Numbered from the stretch's first letter, positions 39,987-49,151 are shown. The stretch: DNA of 64,000 nucleotides from Lewinellaceae bacterium (GCA_016711435.1 JADJSY010000085.1:1-64000), one strand, 5' to 3'. A program made the numbers and translations. The notes: generated from the sequence alone by a model not told the origin.

Positions 39987-42509
39987 TTACTCCTTTACTA
40001 ATTTGACCATCTTTTCAAAACTATCTGCCGTGAATCGCAGCAGGTACATGCCTGATGGCAGGTCTTTTCCGGCGCTTTCAAAAAGCAGGGTATGCGGTCC
40101 TGCCGGCTGGGCGCTGCCGGATTGGTACAAGGTGGATATTTTTTGGCCCAGCATGGCGTATATTTCCAACTGTACCACCGCTTTTTCAGGCAAATCATAC
40201 TGCACTGTCAGGGCGTTTTTGAACACGGAAGGAAAGGCTGTCACACTCGGAAAAACCTGTGTTCCAGGCTCCTGAACCGGCGAACTGGCAAGTTTGAATT
40301 TTGCAACAATGGTATCGGGCGCGCCCTGCACCATAAAGGTAGTGGCCGAATTGGGCGTTACAAAGGTGTTATTCTGCGCTTCCCATTTGTCAAAAATATA
40401 ACCGTCGGCAGCGTTCGGTTGGGCGATGAGTTTGAGCGCTACCCCACCGAAAAACTGGGTGGCGGCGGGGAATTGATTGTATTGCAGGGTATTTACCTGC
40501 ATGGCGCCCGCGCCGGGCGGCTCGACGAGCAGCACAGTGGGGTAGGGGCCTGTAAGGTCGTAACAACCCGCCAGACCATCCGGCAATTCATTGCAGCGGA
40601 TGGTGATAAAATCGCGCAGTTTGTCCACATTTTGCTCCCATTCCTGCATGGAGCCTCCCCAGCGCTGGATGTGGCGCGGCATTTCAGGGCCGATCGTATT
40701 GACAATACTGTCGAGGTAATTCAACATATTTTCACAACTGAAAACGGTGCTCATCAGGTCGGCTTGCCGGGTGACGTAGTACTGGTCGAATTCGGGATTC
40801 AGCCGCAGTTTTGTCAGCAGCCGCATGTGTCCGTTGATATCCGGCCAGGGTTCCACCAAAGTTTCTACATCGCAGGGTTCCGCATAAGGGGTGGTATCGG
40901 GAATGCCCGTGTAGTTGATGTAATGGCCGAACGTAGCGTCGTTGTCCCACAAAATATAACCCCATTTCCGGTGTCCTCCTTCCGGGTTGAGGCCCCGCCA
41001 CCAGCCGGTATTGTAGTTCAGCCAGTCAGAACAAACTGTAAATGAGTTGGTTATGACATAATCTGCAAGGCTGCTGATGTCTAATTGATCCGTCAGATTC
41101 TGGTAATTGGCGGCATTGTTGAGGTTGCTGCCGTACACGGTATTGTAAAAATTATCCCAGTCGGCGATTGCCTGGTCGCCGCCGTATTCTGCCCAGGTAT
41201 TCCCCCAGGTCAGCAGGTATTGCAGATCAAATTTGCCCTGGCTGTAATAAAAGTCCGTAAAATCGTGGTCGTCGGGTAGTTCGCGCAGGTCGTATACGCC
41301 CCAGTATTTGCCATTGAGGTAAACGATGGCTTTTTCGCTGCGGCGCACGTCGACATTCAGTTTGCCACGGTCGGCCAGGTTGTGGATATACGCATCCCGG
41401 ATATGCGCGCTGCCGGAAGTATTGCTGGCGTCGGGGTAGTTGTCGTCGCCGGCGGCGCGCAGGATAATGCGCTGGTAACTATCGCGTTCGGAGCCGCTGA
41501 AAATTTTCTTTTTCAGTCCGTTGTTGTAACCCATTTCATCGCGGGTAACCCAGTCGACGCTGCGCTGGTTGTTGACCCAGGAATCCTGTCCGTGGGAATT
41601 GAGTTCCCCGTAAGCCCGGGTTTTGCGGTCGCCGTCCGTATCGAAATATTCGATGCTGCCCTGCGGGCGAAGGTCCTGGTTGCCATTGGCCAGGTCTTCC
41701 ACCTGGGCTGAGCCGATAGAAACAACGGGCAGATGGTGTGTGTCGTTGATAAAATAGGTGTTGAACTGCACAAAACTGCGCAATATCAGGCTGTTGCTGC
41801 TGAACGTAACAGCTTTCAATACTGTCGTCGCGGTTATTTTTATGGGCGTTGAGTAAATCTGCGAATTGCTGGTAGGTTCGGAACCGTTGGTAGTGAAACG
41901 AATGGTGGCATTGGGCTCTGAAGTGCTCAATGCGACATATATCGAGTCCTGAAAAAATCCGCCATCCTGGCTCACATCGGGCCGCGCAGCATAGGCGATA
42001 GCGGAAGTCGCATTGTTGTTGGACGCTCCGGGTGTGGGCGTTGCCATGATGCGCCATGCGCTGCCGCCATCAGTCTGGCGCCCCATCGAATGCCCCAGTT
42101 TGGTTTTCGACAGTTCTATATCTGCGAGGAAAGCACCGCCCGGATTGGTAAAAACAATATGATCGGGGTTGTTTTTGCTTTGGGTCAGTTTAAAACTGGT
42201 GTGCAGGAAATTGCCTGTCGCCTCGTTGCGGCCGGAAGCCCAGACTACCAGGTAGCCGTTACCCTCGATCATGGCGTCGGCAGGAAACGGCCATTTTTTG
42301 GGTTCGTCGTTGTCGTCGCTGAGGAAATGGCCGGCGAGACTGACCGGCGTGGCTGAGGTATTGTACAGTTCTATCCAGTCTTCATATTTATTGTAATTAT
42401 CGGCAAACTGATTCAGATTGGAACAGGAATATTCATTAATAACCACCTGCGCCGACAGGGTAGGGATCAAGAGGAGAGCAAAGCAGAAGGCGAGTAAACT
42501 TGTTTGCAT
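39987..42509 (-). CDS. Multidomain CotH-kinase-family secreted protein with T9SS domain
   Basis: An intact 840-residue protein. Order: signal peptide (LLAFCFALLLIPTLSAQ), lamin-tail domain (KYEDWIELYNTSATPVSLAG, about residues 40-60 onward), a chitobiase/hexosaminidase-type C-terminal domain (TIRFTTNGSEPTSNSQIYS, about 200-220), CotH kinase domain (about 285-600, with KWGYILWDNDATFGHYI), an Ig-like segment and a type A T9SS domain (about 765-840). It would be exported and displayed. It lies 38 bp upstream of the other CotH gene, same strand, and about 345 bp from DUF4956. CotH proteins recurrently neighbour VTC and DUF4956 genes in other bacteria. Confidence 0.9.
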   Translation of the reverse strand: MQTSLLAFCFALLLIPTLSAQVVINEYSCSNLNQFADNYNKYEDWIELYNTSATPVSLAGHFLSDDNDEPKKWPFPADAMIEGNGYLVVWASGRNEATGNFLHTSFKLTQSKNNPDHIVFTNPGGAFLADIELSKTKLGHSMGRQTDGGSAWRIMATPTPGASNNNATSAIAYAARPDVSQDGGFFQDSIYVALSTSEPNATIRFTTNGSEPTSNSQIYSTPIKITATTVLKAVTFSSNSLILRSFVQFNTYFINDTHHLPVVSIGSAQVEDLANGNQDLRPQGSIEYFDTDGDRKTRAYGELNSHGQDSWVNNQRSVDWVTRDEMGYNNGLKKKIFSGSERDSYQRIILRAAGDDNYPDASNTSGSAHIRDAYIHNLADRGKLNVDVRRSEKAIVYLNGKYWGVYDLRELPDDHDFTDFYYSQGKFDLQYLLTWGNTWAEYGGDQAIADWDNFYNTVYGSNLNNAANYQNLTDQLDISSLADYVITNSFTVCSDWLNYNTGWWRGLNPEGGHRKWGYILWDNDATFGHYINYTGIPDTTPYAEPCDVETLVEPWPDINGHMRLLTKLRLNPEFDQYYVTRQADLMSTVFSCENMLNYLDSIVNTIGPEMPRHIQRWGGSMQEWEQNVDKLRDFITIRCNELPDGLAGCYDLTGPYPTVLLVEPPGAGAMQVNTLQYNQFPAATQFFGGVALKLIAQPNAADGYIFDKWEAQNNTFVTPNSATTFMVQGAPDTIVAKFKLASSPVQEPGTQVFPSVTAFPSVFKNALTVQYDLPEKAVVQLEIYAMLGQKISTLYQSGSAQPAGPHTLLFESAGKDLPSGMYLLRFTADSFEKMVKLVKE

Positions 42510-42568
42510 AAATAGTTATCCGTTATTAGTTATTTGTTATCAGTGTTGATAATCAAGCATTTGTGAAG
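42510..42568 (-). repeat. Head plus array, copy C (inverted)
   Basis: GTTATCCGTTATTAGTTATT words then TGTTGATAATCAAGCATTTG, the reverse complement of the head seen near 23538 and 59491. It lies directly upstream of the CotH start in the gene's own orientation. Confidence 0.7.
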
Positions 42569-42573
42569 GATTT

Positions 42574-42739
42574 GATCCAGAGATTCAAAATTATAAAATA
42601 CCATTGGAGCAGACGCATCGCAAAATCTGTTTTGTTAGTCTGCGACAGAAAAAGCGGATAGTTAATCCAGAGATTCAAAACTACATGATACCAATGAAGC
42701 GGACGTTCGACAAACCCGTTTTGTTAGTCTGCGACAGAA
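42574..42739 (+). repeat. Two tandem ~77-nt direct repeats
   Basis: Unit 1 (42574-42650) and unit 2 (42663-42739) both begin with AATCCAGAGATTCAAAA (first base differing) and both end TTTTGTTAGTCTGCGACAGA, with a diverged middle. A small palindrome, CTGTAAGGTTT/GAAACCTTATAGG, follows at about 42778-42808. No gene is supported in 42510-42854. Confidence 0.8.
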
Positions 42740-42854
42740 CTACCAAACCACACTACGGTCCATTTTTGTGGAACGAGACCTGTAAGGTTTTAGAAACCTT
42801 ATAGGTCTGGGCTTGGAAAAAAAATATTCAGTATGTGTGCTCCCACCACCACGC

Positions 42855-43541
42855 TCACAGGGTCGGCGGATTTACATCATCTTCATCAAAAAACACGCTC
42901 ACCTGCCGTACGGCTGTTATGGTATTGAGCGCTTTCACCAATGCTTCCGAATCGCCGTTTTTGAGGGTTACGTGATAGAACGCTTCTATTTCATGCTCAT
43001 AGCCGGTATTTTTGATGTTGACCAATTTAATAGCCCGGCAGAACTTTGAAAAAACTTTATCCAGATCGGCGCTGCCTGCCCGCAAACCGTCGTAGGTGAT
43101 CTGCAACAGGTGAAAGCGCCGCCGCGGTTGTCCGAAATGGGTGAAAGTGAGCGCTGCAATCACGATCCCCGATACCCCGACGCCGATGAGCGCCACGATA
43201 TTCAGTCCGACCCCGCAGGCCATGCCGAGCGCCAGTGACAGAAAAATAAATACCATGTCCATCGTATCGCGCACGGCGGTTCGGAAGCGGATAATACTCA
43301 TGGCGCCCACCAGCCCGAATGCGCGAGCGAGGTTGTTGCCGATGACGACGATCACCAAGGCTGCTATGAGGGTCAGTAACACCAGCGCATTCACATAACT
43401 CACGGAATACGAAGGCCCGCGGTAAGTGGCGCGGTATATCAGCGACAAAGCAATGCCGCATATCAACGCTGACAACAGGTTGGTAAGCACATCGGCCGCC
43501 GTGACCGGAAATAAATTGATCGTTTGAAAATCTTCTAACAA
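42855..43541 (-). CDS. DUF4956 membrane protein
   Basis: A 228-residue protein with three or four membrane helices in the first 140 residues (VLTNLLSALICGIALSLIY; NALVLLTLIAALVIVVIGN; FIFLSLALGMACGVGLNIV) and the DUF4956 signature NNLARAFGLVGAMSIIRFRT followed by RDTMDMVF. The C-terminal soluble domain ends VFFDEDDVNPPTL. No ATG exists between the preceding in-frame stop and the first conserved residues, so TTG at 43541 is the probable start. DUF4956 genes are typically coupled to VTC polyphosphate polymerases, as here. Confidence 0.88.
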   Translation of the reverse strand: MLEDFQTINLFPVTAADVLTNLLSALICGIALSLIYRATYRGPSYSVSYVNALVLLTLIAALVIVVIGNNLARAFGLVGAMSIIRFRTAVRDTMDMVFIFLSLALGMACGVGLNIVALIGVGVSGIVIAALTFTHFGQPRRRFHLLQITYDGLRAGSADLDKVFSKFCRAIKLVNIKNTGYEHEIEAFYHVTLKNGDSEALVKALNTITAVRQVSVFFDEDDVNPPTL

Positions 43542-43559
43542 AGTGCGGTGTTATTCTGA

Positions 43560-43592
43560 AAGTTGAGTGGTTGAGAATGTTGATGGTTGATA
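43560..43592. repeat. GTTGAGN/GTTGATN array
   Basis: AAGTTGAGTGGTTGAGAATG followed by TTGATGGTTGATA, just upstream of the DUF4956 start and next to the perfect inverted repeat at 43618-43739. Confidence 0.65.
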
Positions 43593-43612
43593 AAAAATTG
43601 GTAATCAAAGAA

Positions 43613-44521
43613 TTAATGTGCGGGGTCGTAAGACCCTCGCACGGCGGTAAACCTGATCAGGAAATGGGTGATAACCAATGGCTTTTGTTTGTTGATAAGC
43701 CAATAGTTACCGCCGTGCGAGGGTCTTACGACCCCGCACAAAATGACGACGATATCATTCAGGCCCGCCGGTCGCGACCGAAGACTGACGCCGCGAAAAC
43801 GGTCGGCCTGAATCGAGGGTCGGCTGTCCATACACAAAACGTATTTGGAGGCCGGCGCTTTTTGTAATTCCAGCATGGATAAAATGGGTTTTAGCCAGGC
43901 AGGGCAATAGGTATTAAATTTGATTTCCAGTATGAACTGTTGTTCCAAAGGATAGCGCAGGTCGCGTTCCGTAAATAATTCGCTCACCGCCGGAAAGGGC
44001 ACGGAACGCAGGTTTTTATCCAATGAAATCCGCAGGTTATTGTCCAGATCGATGACCTTGCTGATGAATGCTTCACGTTCGTAAATACAGGTCACGACCG
44101 GACGAAGCCGCCGGGTGTACAGCTGGTAAAAAAAGCGGCGCACATTGTCGGCCTTGTTTGTTTCCGGCAGGTAAGTATCCACAGAGGCGCCCTGGAAAAT
44201 GTTTTTGACCGACTCGAAAGGCATGGTGGCGCGGTTTTTCAGGATCGGACCTTCGTATTTGCGTTTAATTTCAAAAAAAACCGGCGCGGTGTCGCCGCCC
44301 AGGTTGTATCCCCGCAAACGCACTTTCATCCGGTGGGCAATGTGTTCGCGTTTGGTATGATACATTTCCAGATCGGGCGTATCGAAATAAATACTGCGTA
44401 CGGTGTAGTGGTGTTCCGGCTGAAGCGCTGCATAACGATCCGGCTGCACAAAAGGAAGCAACATGCTTCGCAAGGTGGCAAGGTGAAAAACCGGTACGTA
44501 GTATTTGTATTCGTGTCGCAT
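43613..44521 (-). CDS. VTC-domain (polyphosphate polymerase-type) protein
   Basis: A CYTH/triphosphate-tunnel enzyme related to the catalytic domain of the yeast vacuolar polyphosphate polymerase. Family landmarks: start MRHEYKYYVPVFHL; YTVRSIYFDT; RMKVRLRGYN; VFFEIKRKYEG; CIYEREAF; QFILEIKFNTYCPAWLKP. Charged tunnel residues are all present. ATG at 44521 overlaps the stop of the upstream HlyD gene (TGATG), so translation is coupled. The last ~40 codons after NDIVVIL are supplied by the 43618-43739 inverted repeat, so the native C-terminus has been extended or replaced. Confidence 0.88.
   Translation of the reverse strand: MRHEYKYYVPVFHLATLRSMLLPFVQPDRYAALQPEHHYTVRSIYFDTPDLEMYHTKREHIAHRMKVRLRGYNLGGDTAPVFFEIKRKYEGPILKNRATMPFESVKNIFQGASVDTYLPETNKADNVRRFFYQLYTRRLRPVVTCIYEREAFISKVIDLDNNLRISLDKNLRSVPFPAVSELFTERDLRYPLEQQFILEIKFNTYCPAWLKPILSMLELQKAPASKYVLCMDSRPSIQADRFRGVSLRSRPAGLNDIVVILCGVVRPSHGGNYWLINKQKPLVITHFLIRFTAVRGSYDPAH
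43618..43739. repeat. Perfect 33-bp inverted repeat (GTGCGGGGTCGTAAGACCC)
   Basis: 43618-43650 is the exact reverse complement of 43707-43739. Each arm contains the internal dyad GGGTCGTAAGACCC. The 56-nt loop has further weak dyads. A related single arm is at 29385-29412. The 3' end of the VTC gene reads through it. Confidence 0.92.
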
Positions 44522-45588
44522 CAATTTTTGTTGACAGAAAAATGAAGGATTCGTTTCAAATAAGCCCTGGGTGTCAGCGACCCGCAGTGAATGATACACT
44601 TTGCTGAAGTGCCGAGTGCAATACGTTCGCCGGGATACTGCGGTTGGATGATGGCTTGCAAAAAACCGACGCTGCGGCCGCCCAACACCTGCGTCTGGGG
44701 TAGTTTGTACAAATAGCGTGCTGTGTAGGTTTGGTTACTCAGCGGGTCGCTGATTTGTACGACTGCACTGTCGCCGATATGGGCCATTTCCTCCGATTTG
44801 ACGGGGATGGAAAGCACGTATTCCGACACTTTTTGCAATATCAACACTTCCCCCACTTCCCGGATCGGCGCCACGACCCCGTCAAACGGCGACCGAATTA
44901 CGTATCCGGCATTGCGGCGGCGCAGGAAGTCCAGTTGTTTGCGCAAGGCGCTGATTTCGGAAGCATTCAGGTCTACTGATTCCGTTTTGAGGCCCGTACG
45001 CGCATTTTCGAGCGCATTTTCGGCTGTTTTTACTTCAATGCGGGCCAGTTCGAGGGCGTTTTCTATTCTGATAAATTCCAGCCGGGCCAGCACCTGGTCG
45101 GCGACCAATTGCTGTGCGGCAACGTATTCTTTTTCCCGCAGCGTGAGGGTTTGTTTGGCAAAAGACAGCCTCGTCTCTGCTTCCTGCACAATGGGCGGCT
45201 TTTCTCCCGTGACGGCTACCTGCCGTTCCGACTGCTTGATGTTCAATTGGTTTTCCAGTTCCAGTATTTGTTGCTGTATCACTGCCGAATACATACACAC
45301 CAGCGTATCGCCCAGGCGGGTTTGCCCTGCTGCGTCCCGGGGTATCATTACTTCCATACCCGACAGGTCGCCGCGTTCAAATTGCCAGGAAGCCACCCGC
45401 TCCACCACACCCGTTTTGAAATTCTGGTGCGTTGCCAGCAGGCCGCCACTGCCATCCTGCATCAGGAGCCATTCCTCTGCCGGGGCAACGTGTCCGACAC
45501 TAACCAGGTCGTACGGAATTTGAATCGGGGCATACAGCGCCGCCGCCACCAACAGGCTCAGGATAAGAAGGGTAATTCCTCGGTACAT
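44521..45588 (-). CDS. HlyD/membrane-fusion-type periplasmic adaptor
   Basis: A 355-residue adaptor: N-terminal membrane anchor (ITLLILSLLVAAALYAPIQI), long coiled-coil hairpin (about residues 125-225; NIKQSERQVAV and FIRIENALELARIEVKTAEN) flanked by lipoyl-like halves (GYVIRSPFDGVVAPIREVGE), then a beta-barrel domain. Such proteins bridge inner-membrane transporters to TolC. No transporter gene adjoins it; instead it is coupled to the VTC and DUF4956 genes, an unusual combination that may link polyphosphate metabolism to export. Confidence 0.85.
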   Translation of the reverse strand: MYRGITLLILSLLVAAALYAPIQIPYDLVSVGHVAPAEEWLLMQDGSGGLLATHQNFKTGVVERVASWQFERGDLSGMEVMIPRDAAGQTRLGDTLVCMYSAVIQQQILELENQLNIKQSERQVAVTGEKPPIVQEAETRLSFAKQTLTLREKEYVAAQQLVADQVLARLEFIRIENALELARIEVKTAENALENARTGLKTESVDLNASEISALRKQLDFLRRRNAGYVIRSPFDGVVAPIREVGEVLILQKVSEYVLSIPVKSEEMAHIGDSAVVQISDPLSNQTYTARYLYKLPQTQVLGGRSVGFLQAIIQPQYPGERIALGTSAKCIIHCGSLTPRAYLKRILHFSVNKN

Positions 45589-45835
45589 CTTTACGGCTTC
45601 AATTCAACGGCTTTTAACCCCTGCTTTGGTATGTTAATTTTAGGTAAACAAAAGTGGGGACAAGATTAGGCTTTTAACGAGTATGTATTGCTATTTGTAT
45701 TGGCTAAAATGATCTTTTTGGCGCTAAAACCGGAAAATAGGGTGCTGAATGGTTTTTACCACATAGGACGACCGCCATTCACTTGCCATAGACAGCCTTT
45801 GGTATACTCCTAATATGTTTCAAGCCGCGCTTTGT

Positions 45836-45843
45836 TACTTTTG
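45836..45843 (+). promoter_or_regulatory. Bacteroidota -7 element for the DUF885 gene
   Basis: TACTTTTG (TAnnTTTG) lies 28 nt upstream of ATG 45872 and downstream of an earlier in-frame ATG at 45815, which argues for 45872 as the true start. Confidence 0.4.
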
Positions 45844-45871
45844 CTCCTCATTTTTTTGCAACATAACGACC

Positions 45872-47647
45872 ATGCGCACTTTTCCAATTCTATTTCTGAC
45901 TGTTCTCCTCTGCATCCAATGCGGTCAAAATGCACCGCAACAAGCCAATTCGGCAGCAACACCCATGAAAGATTTTATCGAACAGTTTTACCGCGACCGG
46001 CTGGCGCTGAACCCGATGGAAGCCACGATGCAGGGCCTGGAGGGTTTTAACGACCAATTGCCGATCACTGTGAGCGAGGACTATCGCCGGCAGGTACGCG
46101 CATTTTATACCCGCACAAAAACAGCCCTGGCGCAGTACAATCCTGAACAGCTCGATGCTAAAGACCGCATCAGTTACGATATCCTTCAATGGGAATGCGA
46201 CATCGAGTTGGCCGGTCAGCAATTCCCGGATAACTATATGCCTGTCAATCAGTTCTGGAGCCTGCCGCTCACACTGGGGCAATTCGGTTCCGGTAGCGGT
46301 ACGCAACCTTTTAAAACCGTAGCAGACTACGACAACTGGCTGAAACGCCTGCAAGTTTTTACGGCCTGGACGGATTCGGCGATCGTTTATACCCGAAAAG
46401 GGATGCAGGCCGGTTATGTGCTGCCCACTTCCCTGATTGTAAAAGTGATTCCGCAATTCAAAGATATGGTGGTAAAAGACCCGACAAAAAGTCTCTACTA
46501 CGGCCCGATTCAGGTGATGCCCGCCGATTTTCCCGCCGCTGAAAAAACGCGCCTGACGGAAGCCTACACCAAAATGATAGCGGAAAAACTGGTTCCTGCT
46601 TTTCAAAAATTAGCCGATTTTTATGAAAAAGAATACCTGCCCAAAGGCCGCACTACTTCCGGTATTTCAGATGTGCCCGGCGGTCGCGAGCGCTACAACC
46701 ACCTGATTAAATACTGGACGACCACAGAAATGACTGCCGACGAAATTTTCGACCTCGGTCAACGGGAAGTGGCGCGCATCCGCTCGGAAATGGAAAAAGT
46801 GAAAGCGCAGGTTGGTTTTAAGGGCGACCTGAAAGCCTTTTTCGACTTCGTGCGCACGGACAAAAAATTTACGCCCTTCCAAAAACCGGAGGAGGTGACA
46901 GCCTGGTACGCTTCCCTGGAAACAGTAATGAAGCCGCAGTTGAACAAAATGTTCGACCTGACGCCGAAATCAAAATTTGAGGTGCGCCGCACAGAGGCTT
47001 TCCGCGAGGCCTCGGCCAGCGCGGAATACAGCCAGGGCACACCCGATGGCAGCCGTCCGGGCATTTTTTATGTGCCGGTACCTGATGCCGCCAAGCACAA
47101 TGTGGTGGGTGGTGAAAGTTTGTTTTTACACGAAGCCATTCCCGGGCACCATTACCAGATTTCGCTGCAACAGGAAGATACCACCCTTCCCGCCTTCCGC
47201 CGTTTCCTGTGGTACGGCGCTTACGGAGAGGGCTGGGCTTTGTACACCGAAAGTCTGGGCAAAGAACTGGGGCTGTACACCGATCCGTACCAGTATTTCG
47301 GGATGTTGAGCAGCGAAATGCACCGCGCTATCCGCCTCGTGGTGGATGTGGGCCTGCATACCAAAGGCTGGACGCGCGAGCAGGCGATCCAATTTTCCAA
47401 AGACAATGAAGCCGAACCGGAAGAAAGTATCATTGCCGAAATCGAACGCTACATGGCGATTCCCGGTCAGGCGTTGTCATATAAAATAGGCCAGTTGAAA
47501 ATCCTGGAATTGCGCAGCAAAGCGGAAAAAACGCTGGGCGACAAATTCGACATCAAGGAATTTCACAATGAAGTGCTGGATGCGGGTTGCCTGCCGCTGA
47601 AGGTGCTGGAAGCGAAGATTGACCGGTGGATCGCCGGCAAGAAATAG
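45872..47647 (+). CDS. DUF885-family lipoprotein, predicted metallopeptidase
   Basis: A 591-residue intact protein with a lipoprotein signal (MRTFPILFLTVLLCIQCGQ; lipobox Cys about residue 17). The DUF885 core includes the zinc-binding motif LHEAIPGHHYQI (about residues 419-430) and, downstream, YGEGWALYTESLGKELG; the C-terminal region has PGQALSYKIGQLKILELRS. It is expected to be a periplasm-facing or surface peptidase. An earlier ATG at 45815 is in frame but precedes the likely promoter. The stop TAG at 47645-47647 is itself the first word of the following repeat. Confidence 0.9.
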   Translation: MRTFPILFLTVLLCIQCGQNAPQQANSAATPMKDFIEQFYRDRLALNPMEATMQGLEGFNDQLPITVSEDYRRQVRAFYTRTKTALAQYNPEQLDAKDRISYDILQWECDIELAGQQFPDNYMPVNQFWSLPLTLGQFGSGSGTQPFKTVADYDNWLKRLQVFTAWTDSAIVYTRKGMQAGYVLPTSLIVKVIPQFKDMVVKDPTKSLYYGPIQVMPADFPAAEKTRLTEAYTKMIAEKLVPAFQKLADFYEKEYLPKGRTTSGISDVPGGRERYNHLIKYWTTTEMTADEIFDLGQREVARIRSEMEKVKAQVGFKGDLKAFFDFVRTDKKFTPFQKPEEVTAWYASLETVMKPQLNKMFDLTPKSKFEVRRTEAFREASASAEYSQGTPDGSRPGIFYVPVPDAAKHNVVGGESLFLHEAIPGHHYQISLQQEDTTLPAFRRFLWYGAYGEGWALYTESLGKELGLYTDPYQYFGMLSSEMHRAIRLVVDVGLHTKGWTREQAIQFSKDNEAEPEESIIAEIERYMAIPGQALSYKIGQLKILELRSKAEKTLGDKFDIKEFHNEVLDAGCLPLKVLEAKIDRWIAGKK

Positions 47648-47797
47648 TGTTTGGTGTTTGGTTTTTCGTGTTTGGGGCGCATTGCCTTTGGCCGTGTTTG
47701 GTGTTTGGTGTTTAGTGTTTGGGGCGCATTGCCTGAACTACTCACAGTGACCAAAGGCAATGCGCCCTAAACACTAAACACCAAACACCAAACACTA
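47645..47797. repeat. GTGTTTN arrays with GGGCGCATTGCC core, three arms
   Basis: Two direct arms (47645-47691 and 47692-47733) and one inverted arm (47751-47797) share GTGTTTGGTGTTTAGTGTTT words and the core GGGCGCATTGCCTTTGG. The outer ends coincide with the stop codons of both flanking convergent genes. Confidence 0.9.
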
Positions 47798-48592
47798 TTT
47801 CCGACTGATCCGAAACGTCAGGCCCCCGCCCAGATGCAGCATTTGCACCAACTCATCGCTGGTCAAAGTTTGTGTTTGAATAGCGCCGGTTATTTGATTT
47901 TCAATGGAATAAGTGTAGGCGAGATCCGGCTTGAACGCCGTCCATTCCGCAATGCCGAAAAGGCTCCAGCGCCGCCAGAGGTGTCGTTGCAGGAGGGTGC
48001 CCAGGCCGAAAGTAAGGCTGGCGGCAGCGCCCGATTCATCCGTATTGTTCGGTTGCAGGGTAAGTAAACTCAACTCATTCGAATCCTGGCGTTTCAATAC
48101 GATATCGGCTGCCAAAGGGTAAAAAGTAGTGCCGCCCAGCATCAAACGCGGTTGTAACGACCACTTTCCGGCATTCATGGCATAGGACAAGGAGAAAAAC
48201 GCCTGGGCGGCGTCTTCACCGTGGTTAACTTCGTCGTACACCCCCGGAAAGTCTATGGTGGCATAATTGTAGGGGAACAGCCCGTTCATGCGCTCCGTAA
48301 AATCCGCGCGGATATTAGCCGAAATATTGACATGCCGGAACTGAAAAACCAGCCCGAAGCGGTTCTTCATTTGCCATTGTACTTCATAAGGCACAGACAC
48401 ATTGTGCCGCGGCAAGGACGCCAAAGGGTCGATAGGCGCGCTGAACTGTGGGGCATTAAAAACGGGGCTGTATCCTGCGCCCAGCCGGACATACAAACCT
48501 TTGGGAAACATCGTTTCCTGTCCTGTCGCGTTTGTTCCAAGGGCTATACAGCACAGCAAAACCGGTATCGAAAAACATGTTTTCATCGTCAT
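47795..48592 (-). CDS. Predicted outer-membrane beta-barrel protein
   Basis: A 265-residue exported protein: signal peptide (CFSIPVLLCCIALGTNATG), then alternating strands typical of an OMP (KGLYVRLGAGYSPVF; WSLQPRLMLGGTTFYPLA; MLHLGGGLTFRISRK). No specific family was recognised. ATG 48592 overlaps the stop of the upstream gene by 4 nt (ATGA), so the pair is translationally coupled. Confidence 0.75.
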   Translation of the reverse strand: MTMKTCFSIPVLLCCIALGTNATGQETMFPKGLYVRLGAGYSPVFNAPQFSAPIDPLASLPRHNVSVPYEVQWQMKNRFGLVFQFRHVNISANIRADFTERMNGLFPYNYATIDFPGVYDEVNHGEDAAQAFFSLSYAMNAGKWSLQPRLMLGGTTFYPLAADIVLKRQDSNELSLLTLQPNNTDESGAAASLTFGLGTLLQRHLWRRWSLFGIAEWTAFKPDLAYTYSIENQITGAIQTQTLTSDELVQMLHLGGGLTFRISRK

Positions 48593-49151
48593 TGCAGAAA
48601 AATGGAATCGGTGGTGACGGACAATGTGGTGGTATCGTTTTGGCTCAGGCGCAGTTCAAATTGCTGCCAGCCGGCCATTGCGGGCGGCTGCACCAGCAAA
48701 AAGTCGAAATCAGTAGCCTGGTAGAAACTCCAGATTCCTGATATAGCAGGCGCTGCATCAACGGTAGCCTGGTAGCGCAGTGGAGAGCGGCTGCGGTCGG
48801 CAAAACGAAACAAGTCTGACACGTCTGTTCCGGGCGGATGATCGCCCAAACCGGTCAGGGTAAAAATCCGGCAATCGGTGGCAGCCGGCGACAGAACAAA
48901 ATAAGGGCACTCCACACCAGCCGTGTCTGCCTGGTTTCGCACCTCTACAAACGTGGACAAACGGAATCCATAGGCGTTCAAAAATCCATTGGCGCCGGGA
49001 GCGAGCACAACGGCTTCGGCGCCGCGGTTGTCTATATGTGCCGTTTCTGTCTGGCTGATTTTGAGCGCAACTTCGGGGCCTTCACATTCTTCGACGCACT
49101 TGAGCCGGGCGAAGGCGAGGAAGAGGAGGGCGAGAAGAAGAAGTTTTGCAT
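48589..49151 (-). CDS. Hypothetical exported protein coupled to the OMP gene (frameshift at start)
   Basis: The readable body runs from about 49110 to 48589 (VALKISQTETAHIDNRGAEA; ECPYFVLSPAATDCRIFTLT; FDFLLVQPPAMAGWQQFELR). A signal-peptide-like stretch (LLLLALLFLAFARLKC) precedes it, but no start codon is in its frame; ATG 49151 reaches it with a one-base change in the adjacent A-run. About 186 residues. Family unknown. Probably a periplasmic or surface partner of the following OMP. Confidence 0.65.

Noticed and set aside
42604..42804. 66-codon frame across the tandem direct repeats
   Set aside because: The frame runs through non-coding direct repeats and a small palindrome without any protein-like features.
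47645..47797. CRISPR-like array
   Set aside because: The words are about 7 nt with no spacers of constant length and no cas gene; the structure is inverted arms, not direct repeats with spacers.
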